A DNA stretch of 23,089 nt, taken from positions 1 to 23,089 of the forward strand of contig NW_004086213.1 in NCBI RefSeq assembly GCF_000220395.1, given 5' to 3'. Positions 10,646 through 21,509 of the stretch are shown in pieces. Positions within the stretch are counted from its first letter, which is position 1. The number at the start of each line of letters is the position of its first letter. The notes beneath the pieces were generated by a model. The model was not told the DNA's origin. It did no database searches and saw only the letters and a program-made list of their open reading frames with translations. Both the position numbers and the translations under genes were made by a program. This DNA comes from Ichthyophthirius multifiliis. Lineage: Eukaryota > Ciliophora > Oligohymenophorea > Hymenostomatida.

Positions 10646-11059
10646 TCAAACATCTTAAGATGCTTATCCAGTTTCTGACTTTTTAGTTTTAGAAGGTAAT
10701 AACATTGGGTTAATGTTAGGTAAAACACCACCATCAGCAATAGTTGTATGAGACATCAATTTATTTAATTCTTCATCATTTCTAATAGCTAATAAAATGT
10801 GTCTAGGAACAACTCTTGACTTTTTGTTATCTTTGGCAGCGTTTCCAGCTAATTCAAGAACTTCAGCTGCTAAATATTCTAATACTGCAGCCATATATAC
10901 AGGGGCTCCACTACCTACTCTTTAGGCATATCTTCCTTATTTTAAAAATCTAGAAATTCTTCCGACAGGGAATTAAAGTCCTGCTCTATTTGATCTAGAT
11001 ACTTACTTTGAAGATGCGGTTTTTCCTTTAGCTTTTCCTCCTTTTCCTGCTGTACTCAT
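10646..11059 (-). CDS. HTA: Histone H2A with a C-terminal SQ motif (H2A.X-type major H2A)
   Basis: Core nucleosome histone of 137 aa, intronless. It begins [19 protein letters not shown], matching Tetrahymena-type H2A tails. The fold follows: [20 protein letters not shown], acidic-patch helix [39 protein letters not shown] and [11 protein letters not shown]. It ends TGQASQDV: the SQ-acidic-hydrophobic tail is the site phosphorylated after DNA breaks in H2A.X-type histones. With the standard code only fragments would be visible; TAA and TAG encode glutamines at several positions including the tail. The start is the ATG at 11059, where conservation begins. Its promoter lies in the divergent spacer shared with the EAF6-like gene. 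Confidence 0.97.
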
Positions 11060-12754
11060 TTTTTATTTGTTGTTTATTTGCTTTTTTTATGTAAATTAAA
11101 ATAATTATCTGTTTTCTTTTTTTTCTTTTTTAATTAAATTTTAATATCCGATCTTATTTTAATTATCCAATCGATTTTAAGTTTTAATAAAATTAAGATA
11201 GAATTTTTATATATAAAATATTTAATTACTACTTTTTTTTATAGGATATTTTAATTAATTTAATGAAATAATATAATTCAAATTGAATTTAAATAAAAAT
11301 TATATTATCGTTTGTTTTAAAACAAAATTAATTTTACGATTAAATTATATTTTGAGTTTATCATGTTATAATATCCATTTAATAAAATTATAAAATTAAA
11401 AATATTTATAAAAATAATAAATATTATAAATATAAATACTTTTTTTTATTTTAATTCAGATAATTTAATAATTATATTTATAATATAACTATTTTTATGC
11501 AATAAATAATAATTTTTAAAATAAAACTTATCTATGCGTAAATAGAAAATTTCGTATTTTCATTTATTAAATACTGCATGCTTATAAAATAATAAAAAAG
11601 TATAAAATTTATATTATAATTTAGAATGCTTTTTAATATATAAATTGTTCATTTAATATGAAATAAATTGGCATTTACCTTATTTTTATTATTATTTTTA
11701 TTTTTTTTGGAATTTTTTATTTCAAAATTAAAACTTTAATTGTAAATATAATAAAGTCTTTAATATGTAAAATTAACAAATAAAATTTATTATTATATAA
11801 TATTTAAAGAAAATAATTATTTTATGAAATCAAATAAATAATATTAAGTAATTTTCATATATAAATATTTAAATTAAAATGTTTTCATAATTTAGGCATT
11901 TTAATATATTAAGTTAATTTTAAGAATCCAACAATTAGTTTTTAATTTCATATAAATTATGTTTAATTTTTTTTAAGTATAATAAATTATAATTAATAAT
12001 GTCGATATTATATAATAAAGTGCTTAATTTATATTATTTTTAATCCTTGAAAATAATATTTTAGATTTGATAATAAAATTTTATATCTTTAAACACAAAA
12101 AATTTATAAAGTTATAAATGATACTAATATATTTTAAAATAAAATAAATAGGAATAAAGTATACTAATAAATATTTAAAACAATCTAAATCTTATTTGAA
12201 AAATTTATTTTAGTTTTATAAAATTAAAAATAATATAAAGTGTGAACACAAAAAATAGCATAAAATTATTAAAAATAATTAATTATGAAAGCATATAAAT
12301 TAAATTACTTAAATAAATCATTTTTTTTTAAATATTTTTATTATTTTATTGTGCATTTCTAAGGATATTTTAAATTAAATCAGATTTAAAATTATATAAT
12401 TAAATAATTTAAAGCTTTTTTTAAAAATATACTAAAAAATTAAGATTTATTTATATATATATATATTAATAATAAAGATTTTCAATTTATTAATAATATT
12501 AATTAAAATACGAATCTATAATATTACTCTTTATAAATAAATATATATTATTTATTTATTTTAATTTATTTTCTTTTATTTAAATTAAAATATATGTTAT
12601 CTTTTCTTTTAATATATGAACAAAATTAAGAATTCAAAAAAAATTTTTCTGCAAATAAAAAAAATTCTAAATATTTAAAATAATTTTTAGATATTTGAAT
12701 AAAATTATTGTAATATATCTTTATTTTACTATATTTAATTAATTTTTTTTTTTA
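11060..12754. other. Divergent AT-rich spacer between H2A and EAF6-like genes
   Basis: A 1.7-kb region with no credible coding on either strand. It must contain the promoters of both divergent genes. Apart from the TATCCAATC element near H2A, it is nearly uniform A/T. A small frame beginning at the ATG at 12616 (MNKIKNSKKNFSANK) just upstream of the EAF6-like gene is too short and unconserved to call. Confidence 0.6.
11164..11174. promoter_or_regulatory. TATCCAATCGA element upstream of H2A
   Basis: It lies about 105 bases upstream of the H2A start codon. It resembles the TATCCAATC(A/G)A element reported upstream of Tetrahymena histone genes, as I remember it. It is written on the strand opposite to the H2A coding strand. 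It stands out in a spacer with very few G or C residues. Confidence 0.55.
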
Positions 12755-13422
12755 ATGTAGTAAGAAATTTTAAAAATTCAAGAAAAAATAGATAGAAAAG
12801 CTATTTTAGAAGAAGAATTAAGATAATTAGAAAAAAACATATTTGATTTAGAAACTAATTATTTAGAAATTACTAATAATTGTGGTATATTTTTATAATA
12901 AAAAATATTAATGAATTATAATATATTAGGTAATTTAATTAAAGGATGGGAAAACAATATTGCAAACAAATAAGCAAAATAACAATTCTAAGTAAGCACT
13001 TTGCATAAAAAATAAAAATAAATATTAACGATAGAATATTTTCATTATCTTCATGCACATCTCCAGCAGTATTTTCAATAATATATATAAACTTTTGTTT
13101 TTTTAAAAATTTATAAGAATAAAAAAGTTTAAGAAATAATTGATAAAAATATTGATGGTAATTATGGTACATTCAGCTCTATAAAAAACAAAAAAAACAA
13201 AAAAAAACAAAATTTGGACATATAAAACATGTAAATATTATTAAATATTTGTTTTTAATTAATAATTTTTATTATAATATATAAAAAATTTTATTATTTT
13301 TAAATTTAATAAAGTTCGTCTTAATAAAATTATTCTTAAAGTAATGGCAACATTGATATTTTTTAATTAAATCAAAATAATAATAATAAAAATTAGAAAA
13401 TTAAAAAAAAATAAGAAAGTGA
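12755..13422 (+). CDS. EAF6: EAF6/MEAF6-like subunit of histone acetyltransferase complexes
   Basis: Small coiled-coil protein of NuA4/MOZ-type acetyltransferase complexes in the nucleus. The model has four exons; introns are 12895-12929, 13069-13117 and 13231-13314. A coiled coil (ILKIQEKIDRKAILEEELRQ) leads into the diagnostic LEKNIFDLETNYLEIT and, across intron 1, GNLIKGWENN (compare human LERQIYAFEGSYLEDT and GNIIRGWD). A second conserved block, NDRIFSLSSCTSPA, is one frame off. One extra base in the A6 run 13007-13012 would join it, and the exons then sum to exactly 167 codons. The tail is lysine/glutamine/asparagine-rich (SSIKNKKNKKKQ, ending KIKKKIRK), as in the human protein. ATG 12755 is the simplest start; the GTAG at 12757-12760 could instead end an intron from an upstream exon. 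Confidence 0.85.
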
Positions 13423-14338
13423 AATAATTAAATATGGTTGAATTTATAATAATATAAAATAATAAATATTAATTATATTTTATATATTTATTATATTTAA
13501 AATATATTTATTTTATATTTTTTTATTTTATTTGTATTTTTATAAATATTCCAATATATTGTATTTTTTTCAGTTCTCAAGCATTATTATTTAAATGTAT
13601 AAAAAAAATATATAAAGTTAGCTTTTTTTTAAGATAATAATAGTAGGATATTATTCCTTTTAAATATATAAATTTAAAATCATATTTATATAATTTTATC
13701 CATACTAAAATATATTAATCAGGTAATATATAAATCAGGGAATATATATTTTTTAAAAAATATAATATTTAATATTAGATTTTATTATCATTTGATATTT
13801 TATTTTATTTTTATATTTTAGACACAAAATATTTTTAAATTTTAAATTAACTTAAAAAATTATATAAATATGAAAAGAAGAAAATTAAAAAATAATTTTA
13901 TAAATTCATTTATATATAATTTTTCAACTTATATTTATTATTTTTTCTTTTTAGAAATCTATTTTTTCTAATATTAAACCCATATCATTATAAAATAGTA
14001 AAAAAATTTTAATATTTTCGAATAAAATAATTTTATATATAATTTGTTAATAGTTATTATTTTTTCGATAATATTCTCTTTAAATATTTATATATATAAA
14101 TCGATTTTTTGTGGGAAATTTTTTTTTCATAAAGATAATTTTATCTTTAAATTTATTCTATCATTTTTAAACATATAAATATTAAAAAATAAAAAAGCTT
14201 TTAAAATTACAATAAAATTACTTATAATATTAATATTATTAGTTTTTAAAGAATTTAGTTCAAAATATAAATCCAAATTAAAAAGAAAAACAAATATAAA
14301 TTACATATTTATAAAAAATAAAATAAAAGATATATAAA
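13423..14338. other. AT-rich spacer
   Basis: Nothing recognisable as a gene. It contains a short tandem duplication at 13717-13748 and otherwise A/T-only runs. It should hold the 3' end of the EAF6-like gene and the promoter of the Q/N-rich gene, which share orientation. Confidence 0.5.
13717..13748. repeat. Tandem 16-nt duplication
   Basis: Two adjacent copies of AATCAGG(T/G)AATATATA (13717-13732 and 13733-13748) differ at one base. It is notable only because G and C are rare here. Confidence 0.7.
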
Positions 14339-16497
14339 ATGGACCAATAATAAGTACAATAAGAATAGAATTAAAATAATAACTTAAATAATATTATGCA
14401 AATTTAGTAAAGATCAATTCCTTTAATACATCATTTAAGGTCTTTAATATCAATTTATAATAGTTTAGGCAATTAATAAAAAATTTACAAAGAATATTTG
14501 GAATAAATAAAAGTATAGGAATTAGACGACTGTGATAATATTAGTAGCTTTGTTAATATATTTGATGAAAGTTTTCTAAATATAGATTAGCGAAATCAAA
14601 TGCAATTGATAAGAAATGGGGAATAAGAAAAAATAATTTCATAAAAAAATAAAGAATTATTGATTTGTGCTCATATGGTCAATTTAATCATTCAATTAGA
14701 AAAATAGTTTAAATTTAATCAAATGGAAATAAATAAAGAATCGTTTTAAAAAATAATTTAGAATTATGAATAATTGCTATTGTTTTTAATTTAATATTAA
14801 AATTAAGAATTAATTTTTATGTAAATGTACGAAAAATTAAAAATACTTTCAATTTAAATATAAGAATACTATAATAAAAATTTAGGATTAAATATTGAAG
14901 AAGAAAATGAAGTAAATAATAAAAATTAAAGAATAAAAGAAACATCAAATTAATTTACTTAATTAAAAAATACAATTTTAGGAGCGCTTTTGTAAATAAT
15001 ATTATTATAATAATAATCTTTATCTGAATATTAAAATTAATAAAAATAAATTTGGTAAAATCTTGATTAATTCAAAATTTCAAATTAAGAAAATGAATAA
15101 AAATTATTAGAAAATAAACTAGAAAACTAGCAAAAAATATACAAATTTAATAATGAAAAACTAGTGGAATTAGTTAATAATTTAATTATCTAAATATTGG
15201 AAGTAAATTAATTAGACAAAAAGCTAGTTGATAAGCTTAAAGAAATATTACAAATATTATTTTAGTTTTAATATAATTAATATAAATTTTAATTTAAATG
15301 CGATTTTATCGAAAAGCTTAGCAAGTTTTAATTTAATACCCTTATTATAAAATAACTTGAAAATTTGTAAGAAAATAGTGAAGAAAATTTTAATAATAAT
15401 AAAATTAATGAATAATTTATATACTGCAATAAATAAGTTCTTATTATACTAGATTTAGTAAATTCTATATACCTAAAAATTTTCAAAGTTTTATAATTAT
15501 TTTCGGCCTAAAGATTTTAAATTAACCTAGATTTGTATTAATAATTACATATAGATTAGTTATTGATTGATACATTTATAAATAAAATTAAATTTAAAGA
15601 AGATGACTTGAAAAATCTAAATTAAAATTAGCTAGTTTTTTAAAATATTCCCTTTTATATTCATTAAATAGTAGAGTGTCTACAAAAAAATAATGACTTG
15701 ATTATTTCTTTTACAAAAGAAAATATATAAAATTAAAATTAATAACAAAAATAAATATTTTACTAAATTTAGATTATTAATAATAAGGTGTTTTTAATTT
15801 AGAGTTTAAATATTTAAAATGATATTTAAAATTAAATAAATAAGTTAACTAATAATTAATAAAATAATAATCAAAGCAATTAAAATAATTAAATTTCTCT
15901 TGAAGGGAATGAAAAAAATAATAGACAAAACATTTTAAATAATTTATTAGAAAATAAAAATAGAAATAATAATAACTAAAAAATAATATAATAAAATGAT
16001 AATAAATAAAACTAAATTATAGAAAATATAACAATTATTGATAATAATTAAAATATTTAAAAAGAATAGTAAATGATATAATAAAATGAAATAAATATTG
16101 ATTTAAGTTAAAGTATAAATAAAAAAAATAGTATTCAAATATAAGAAGTTCAAGAATAATTGATTCCTCAAAATTAAACTAAAAATTAATAAAAAAAAAC
16201 GAAATTAAATTAATAGCAAGAAAATGATGATAAAAAATAAAAAGTAGAAATAAATGAAGAAAAAAAGAAAAAAACAGAAAAGTAAAAAGTATTTCAAAAA
16301 TATATATCAAAATAAAACGAAAAACAATAAAAAAATAAAGAATAAACAAGCTAATAATAATTAAAACAAAACAACTAAAATAGTCTTGAATAAAATAGCA
16401 AACAAAATTTAGATAATTTATAATCTTCAAACTGAATCGCAAAATCTCAATAGGTAGAACCAATAATTTAATAATAATAATTGCAATTATAACAGTT

Positions 16498-16533
<36 letters not shown>

Positions 16534-17936
16534 GTAATAATAGTAATAATAATAACAATAATCATCAAATTTAAATAAATAATAGTAATTGTAATAATAA
16601 TAATAATAGCAATAATATTAGTAATTGCTTAGTCAGTAGGCCTAGTAAATTCTTATCAGCAAGTTTATTAATAACCAAATTTATCACCTTAATAATAATA
16701 ATATTAATAATAAATATTATAATTACTTTTAAAATAATAATAATAGCAATAATTATAACAATAAGGATTAATATAGGATTAGTTATTTTCCCTTTTAATC
16801 TAGAAGGAAAATAGGAAATTAAAATAATGGATGATTCAAACCTTAAAAAAGATTAATTATTAAATTCATAATCAATTTAAGCACAATTACAAGCATAATT
16901 ATAACCATAATAATATAAATAGTCTTAATAAATTTTTTATGAAAATTATAATAATTTAGAATAAAATGAATAGATGGTGAAAATTAATATCAACTAAAAC
17001 GTATAAGAATTATAAGTGACAATTAACTAGATAAATCATTTTAATTAATAATTAAAATAAATATAGTTTAATTTATAATAATAATATCCTATATAATTAA
17101 ATTAGTAATAAATATTATAACTATAGCAACTTAAATAACAATAATAAGAAATATAATCCTATATATATTTATTAGATATTAAGTCATAGGAATGTTAATA
17201 ATAGATTTTAAATCTATATAAATTATATTATAAAATTTAATATTAATTAAAAGAACTTTTTATAAACAATTAATTTTAATAAGCAAAGTTTTTTGTTTCT
17301 TAATGCAATGAGAAACCTAATTAAGAGATAAATATTTAAAATATATTATAATTGCAGGAAAAACATTAATAATTATAATAAGAATAATTAATTCCATAAG
17401 AATTACTATTCTAACTTGCCAGAAATGAATAACCTTAATAAGCTTAGATAAACAATAATGTTGACCCTTAACAGATATTTATGGCTTAGAAAAATAATAA
17501 GAGTAATGTTAATTTACTAAATTAAGTCAATTAAATAAATAATATTGATTTAGTAACCTTATTTTAATAGTAATAGTAATTAACTTAGTAATTGCCAGCA
17601 TTGTAGTTGAATGAGTCCTTTTCATTTAAAAATCCATCAACAGAGAATAGAACATCTAAAGAAGATGAAATAAAAAGAAAAATATTTGAAAAAAATATAT
17701 AAATATATATAAATAATTATAATAAAAAATTTTAATAATAAAAATAATTTATAATTATATATTATTGCGTTTAGAAATTTTAATGGTAGTAATAAAACTA
17801 ATATAATTTAAAATACCAAATTTAAATAAATTACAGCCTAAATTTCTTAAATTTTAAAAATTTATTTTTTAATTAAAATATTTTTTTATTATAAAAATAA
17901 TTTAAAAAAAAAAATATTAATTATTTGTGCAATTGA
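14339..17936 (+). CDS. Large glutamine/asparagine-rich protein with helical N-terminal part
   Basis: Not recognised by family. One clean frame runs from ATG 14339 to a TGA at 16433 (698 codons). Its first ~450 residues are helical and leucine-rich (HHLRSLISIYNSLG, ELLICAHMVNLIIQLEKQF, NIPFYIHQIVECLQKNNDLI); it then grades into Q/N/K-rich sequence. Beyond the TGA, strongly coding Q/N-rich sequence continues in other frames with no new start. One stretch reads NSYQQVYQQPNLSP (~16650-16690). From ~16830 to 17936 one frame is clean (MDDSNLKKDQLLNSQ, ending near SFSFKNPSTENRTSKEDEI). The simplest reading is one gene with small frame breaks near 16425, 16620 and 16790, in or beside (AAT)n microsatellite DNA. 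Alternatively the gene truly ends at 16435. A scaffold or prion-like role is only a guess from composition. Confidence 0.6.
16500..16608. repeat. (AAT)n microsatellite within the Q/N-rich gene
   Basis: Nearly pure AAT repeat, interrupted by a few AGT, AAC and other codons, read in frame as polyasparagine with scattered serines. In the next frame the same DNA is TAA, which means glutamine in this code, and in the third ATA, isoleucine. The reverse-strand frame over it (poly-isoleucine) is an artefact. Confidence 0.9.
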
Positions 17937-18234
17937 ATTTATAAAATATTTATAATTTTAAAAGATATTAAAAACTAGTGTATTTTACATTAATATAAAA
18001 AAATATAATTAATTACCTTTTTATATATATCTTTTTTTTAATTATATTAAAATAATTTAAACTTAACTAAATTTATTGAAAAATATATAGAAAATGCTTT
18101 TTTATAATAATTAAAATGCTATATTAATTTATATTTTAAAATATTTAAATTTAATTATATTTTTCAAAACAATATCTAAATGCAAAAAATAATATATAAA
18201 TATAAAAATAATAATTATAAAAAAAAAAAAAAAA
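17937..18234. other. Short AT-rich spacer
   Basis: About 300 bases of A/T with an A-rich run just before the RBM-like start codon, typical of ciliate leader sequence. No gene or specific element is seen. Confidence 0.5.
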
Positions 18235-20551
18235 ATGTCTGAAAAAAAATCAAGAAAGCACCGCCGTTCTCACAGTCGTTCACGTTCTCATAAAAACTAA
18301 GGCAAAACATATAATAAAAAAGATGAAAATTAAAAAAGTAAATAAACTAGCCGAAATTATTCATCCCATCATAAAGAATCAAACAAGAAATATTACAAAA
18401 AAGGATTATCTTCATCTAATTCTTCTAAATCATCTTCAAATTCGAGTTATTCCTCATCTTCCTTATCTTCTGTAGAAAAGGATTAAAAAAAAGCTAAAGT
18501 TGACTAAAACCAAAATTAAAAAATTCAATAAATAAAAAAAGACTATACACATCAACAATCTCAATGGCATTTCACTCCCAAAAACGAAGAATCAAAATGG
18601 ATAATAATTGAAAACCTCCCAGAATCAATAACATAAACTGAAATAGAGGAAAAGCTAACACAAATAAGTGCTGATTGTGGCACATCAAACTATGACGAAA
18701 TAAAATTAGTCCCATATTTAGGCAGTGTATATATTCAATATCCCTCTGTAAGTGCCGCAACAAAGACTTTGTATCATTTAAAAGGCAAAATCAAGCTTCG
18801 AGATGAATTTTATCCAATGGATTTTTACAATAGTGGACAATAATAACAAAAATCAAGCTACGAGCAGCCCCAAACAGACTGGATTTGTGATAAATGTGAA
18901 TACAAAAATTTTGCAAAAAGAACAAAATGTAATAAATGTGAAAAGCCAAGATCTAGTAATTGCAGAGTCGTCCTTAATAGTGTTGGAGGAAAATAAACAC
19001 TTAGCGTTCCTGTAGGAATTACTATGATATTAGCTCCTTTAAATGAAGTTAATACTTCTCTTATGGTAAGAGGCAACATTATATAGTATATTACAGAATC
19101 ACATCTTATTGATTCTTTTGAGGTATTTATTTATTTTTATATTAATTTTTATTTCATATTTTTTTGTTTAGCCTTATGCAAAAATAAAAGATGTGAGATT
19201 GGTAAAAAATAAATAAAATGGATAATAAAGAGATTTTGCTTTTGTGGAATTTTATACTTTGGAAGATGCTGAAAGAGTACTCAGTTAAACTTCTGGGTTA
19301 GATTTTAAAGTCGGAGGAGAACATGTTCAGGTACTTTTTAGTAAAAATAAAAGAAGTGATGATCCTACTATGCCTATTACTACAACTTATGAATATAGTT
19401 AATATTAATAATAATAATAATAGTACGAATATACTTAATATTATTAATAAATATAATAATATTAATAATAAGGATATAATTATGATTCTACATTCGTTTA
19501 AAGTTATGAATAATAATAATAAACATAATTTCCTAATCATTAGTATAATTAATAATAAGGATATTAAAATCCTTAGTAATAATAATATTAGACTCAAGGT
19601 TAATATTAATAAGGTCAATAGTACTAATTACCTTAGCAATATCATTAATATTAGCAATAAGTATATTAGTAAGGATAATTATATCCACAACAATTTTAAT
19701 AATAATAGTATACACAATAACTATAATAGAGTAATTATGGCGTTTAGCAATAATAAGGAAATAAAGAAGATTAGCCTTTCACTTTAGATTAGACTTATAT
19801 CGACTAAAATAAACACGAGTAAATCTAATAATAATAAAGAATTATTTAGGAATAATAAAAGTAATAATAATTACTTGAAGAGTAGAAGAAAAAAGAGTAA
19901 ATAGAAAAAAATAGATAAAAGCAAATGGAATAGCAATTAAAATAATTTGAAGAATAAAAAAGACTTTTAGAATAACAGCAAAAAGAACAAGATCAAAAAA
20001 AAAAAAAAACTGATGAAAAAAATAATTAATAAACAGGTATTAATGATGTTTAAAAAGAGCTATAGTAATAATATTAAAATATGCTTTAACAATAATAATA
20101 ATTATTATAAAATTAAATTAAATAATAATAATAAGCGACAAAAATAAAATAAAATCAATAATAATAAATCGTTTAATAAATAGGCCAAGAAAAAAATATA
20201 GTAACAACATAAAGCCAATAGTAATAATAACCTGAATAAAGTTCTTAAATAAAATAATAGTAAACGTAATATTAGTAAAATACAAAATAAATATAAGAAT
20301 CAATTTCTCTTTGCTAAAACTAAAAATAAAGTTGTCAATTATCTCATGCTCAAGTTAAAATAGAATAAAATTAACTTTAAAATATAATTAATTTATCATT
20401 AAATCACTAATAAAATTAAAATAACAAAAAAGAAAGATTATACTTATGTGCTATTTGTAAAAGAAGATTTGAATCAGATAAAGTTATTAACTTGCACTAC
20501 TAGCATTCTTAATTACATAAATAAAACTTGATGCTATATGGGATAAATTGA
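18235..20551 (+). CDS. RBM5/RBM10-like splicing factor: RRM - RanBP2 zinc finger - RRM - Y/Q-rich - C2H2
   Basis: Nuclear RNA-binding protein of 755 aa, expected to act in early spliceosome assembly. One 49-nt intron (19123-19171) lies inside RRM2. Order: SR-like start (MSEKKSRKHRRSHSRSRSH) and serine tract; RRM1 ~120-205 (KWIIIENLPESIT); RanBP2 zinc finger ~213-238 (WICDKCEYKN...CNKCEKP); RRM2 ~265-370 (PYAKIKDVRLVKNKQ, RDFAFVEF, the RBM5/10-type RNP motifs); tyrosine/glutamine-rich region ~385-500 (YEYSQYQQQQQYEYTQYY); charged coiled coil ~510-600; Q-rich linker; C2H2 finger ~721-750 (CAICKRRFESDKVINLHYQH, then SQLHKQN), closely matching human CLLCRRQFPN...LSDLHKQN. This is the RBM5/6/10 order, but the protein stops after the C2H2, so the usual C-terminal G-patch is absent; no clear OCRE is seen. 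Frame is unbroken through the A14 run at 19995-20008. Confidence 0.9.
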
Positions 20552-21509
20552 ATAACTTTTTAACATTACAATATAAAAAATTAAATTATTTTGATCAAAA
20601 AACATTATTTTTATTAATTTCAAAGTGATTTATAAATTATTTGAATTTTTTTTATATGTTTGCTATGTTTATAAACGTTATTTAAGTAATAAACAATTTT
20701 TTTTTTGTTTAATTTTTTAAAATTATAATGGTATATTTATATTTTGTTTCACATAAAAATTATATCAAATAATCTAAAAATATTAAATAAAATTATAAAT
20801 ATTTTGTATATAATTTGTTTTTATAAATAATTGAAAATTCTGAATTTCGATGCAGATATTTTTAATTTTACTATAATAATTTTTAAATTATAATATTTTA
20901 TATAAAATTATCTAATTATAAAATTAATTATTTATTTATTAATTAGACTTTATGAATATATTAATTATTTTTTACATTTTTTTTGAGTTTTGAATTTACG
21001 AAAGACAATAAAAATATTTTTGAATTATTATTTTTACTAATTTCTATTTATATAAATACATTTAAATTATTGATATATTTTAAGACTTGAAAATAGATAC
21101 TTTTCAGTCATTTTATTAAAAAATATCAAAATTTGTTTATTTTTAGTTTTTAAATATATATTTTATTTTTTAATTTTTGTTGTATTAGAATCAATACCAC
21201 TTTTAACTTTTATCCTTTAAAAATGCTAAGTCAAAAGCCTCGAAATTCTTATATATTTTAATTTTCCTTTTACAAAAATTAAGAAAAAGAAAAAAAACAT
21301 TTTTCTTAACTTTTTTGTATAGGATATTTTAAGTATTTTATATTTTTTAAAAAAATATAGATTTTTAAATATATTTTATTTTAGTAATTTTTATTCTTTA
21401 ATAATTTTTATACTTATATATAGAGTATTATAATTAAATTATTTTTGATGTTTTCAATATAATTTTATTATTTATAAATTCATTTCAAATTTAAAATTAA
21501 AATTAAATA
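20552..21509. other. AT-rich spacer with one hairpin
   Basis: No gene seen. The stretch 21190-21250 (around CCACTTTTAACTTTTATCC and AAAGCCTCGAAATTC) is richer in C and G than its surroundings and precedes a hairpin at 21271-21319. Neither looks like a tRNA or a protein family I know. Confidence 0.4.
21271..21319. repeat. Imperfect inverted repeat (hairpin)
   Basis: TTAAGAAAAA at 21279-21288 pairs perfectly with TTTTTCTTAA at 21300-21309. Flanking TACAAAAA (21271-21278) and TTTTTTGTA (21311-21319) extend the stem with a small bulge. The loop is A-rich. It could be structured leader RNA upstream of MOB1 or chance in A/T DNA. Confidence 0.5.

Noticed and set aside
10664-10894. Short 76-residue H2A frame
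   Set aside because: It is only the middle of H2A as seen with the standard code. With TAA/TAG as glutamine the gene runs from 11059 to 10646.
16179-16568. Minus-strand frame of ~129 codons rich in isoleucine
   Set aside because: It is the reverse of an AAT microsatellite in a strongly coding + strand gene. Its poly-isoleucine content reflects repeat composition, and it has no domain.
19298-19787. Overlapping frames on both strands, rich in I, L or N, across the Y/Q-rich region
   Set aside because: They are open only because of the TAA/TAG-rich coding of the RBM5/10-like protein. The + frame reading YEYSQYQQ is continuous with RRM2 upstream and the C2H2 downstream.
19995-20020. Suspected frameshift at the A14 run in the RBM5/10-like gene
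   Set aside because: Careful counting shows the frame from RRM2 to the C2H2 finger is the same on both sides of the run.
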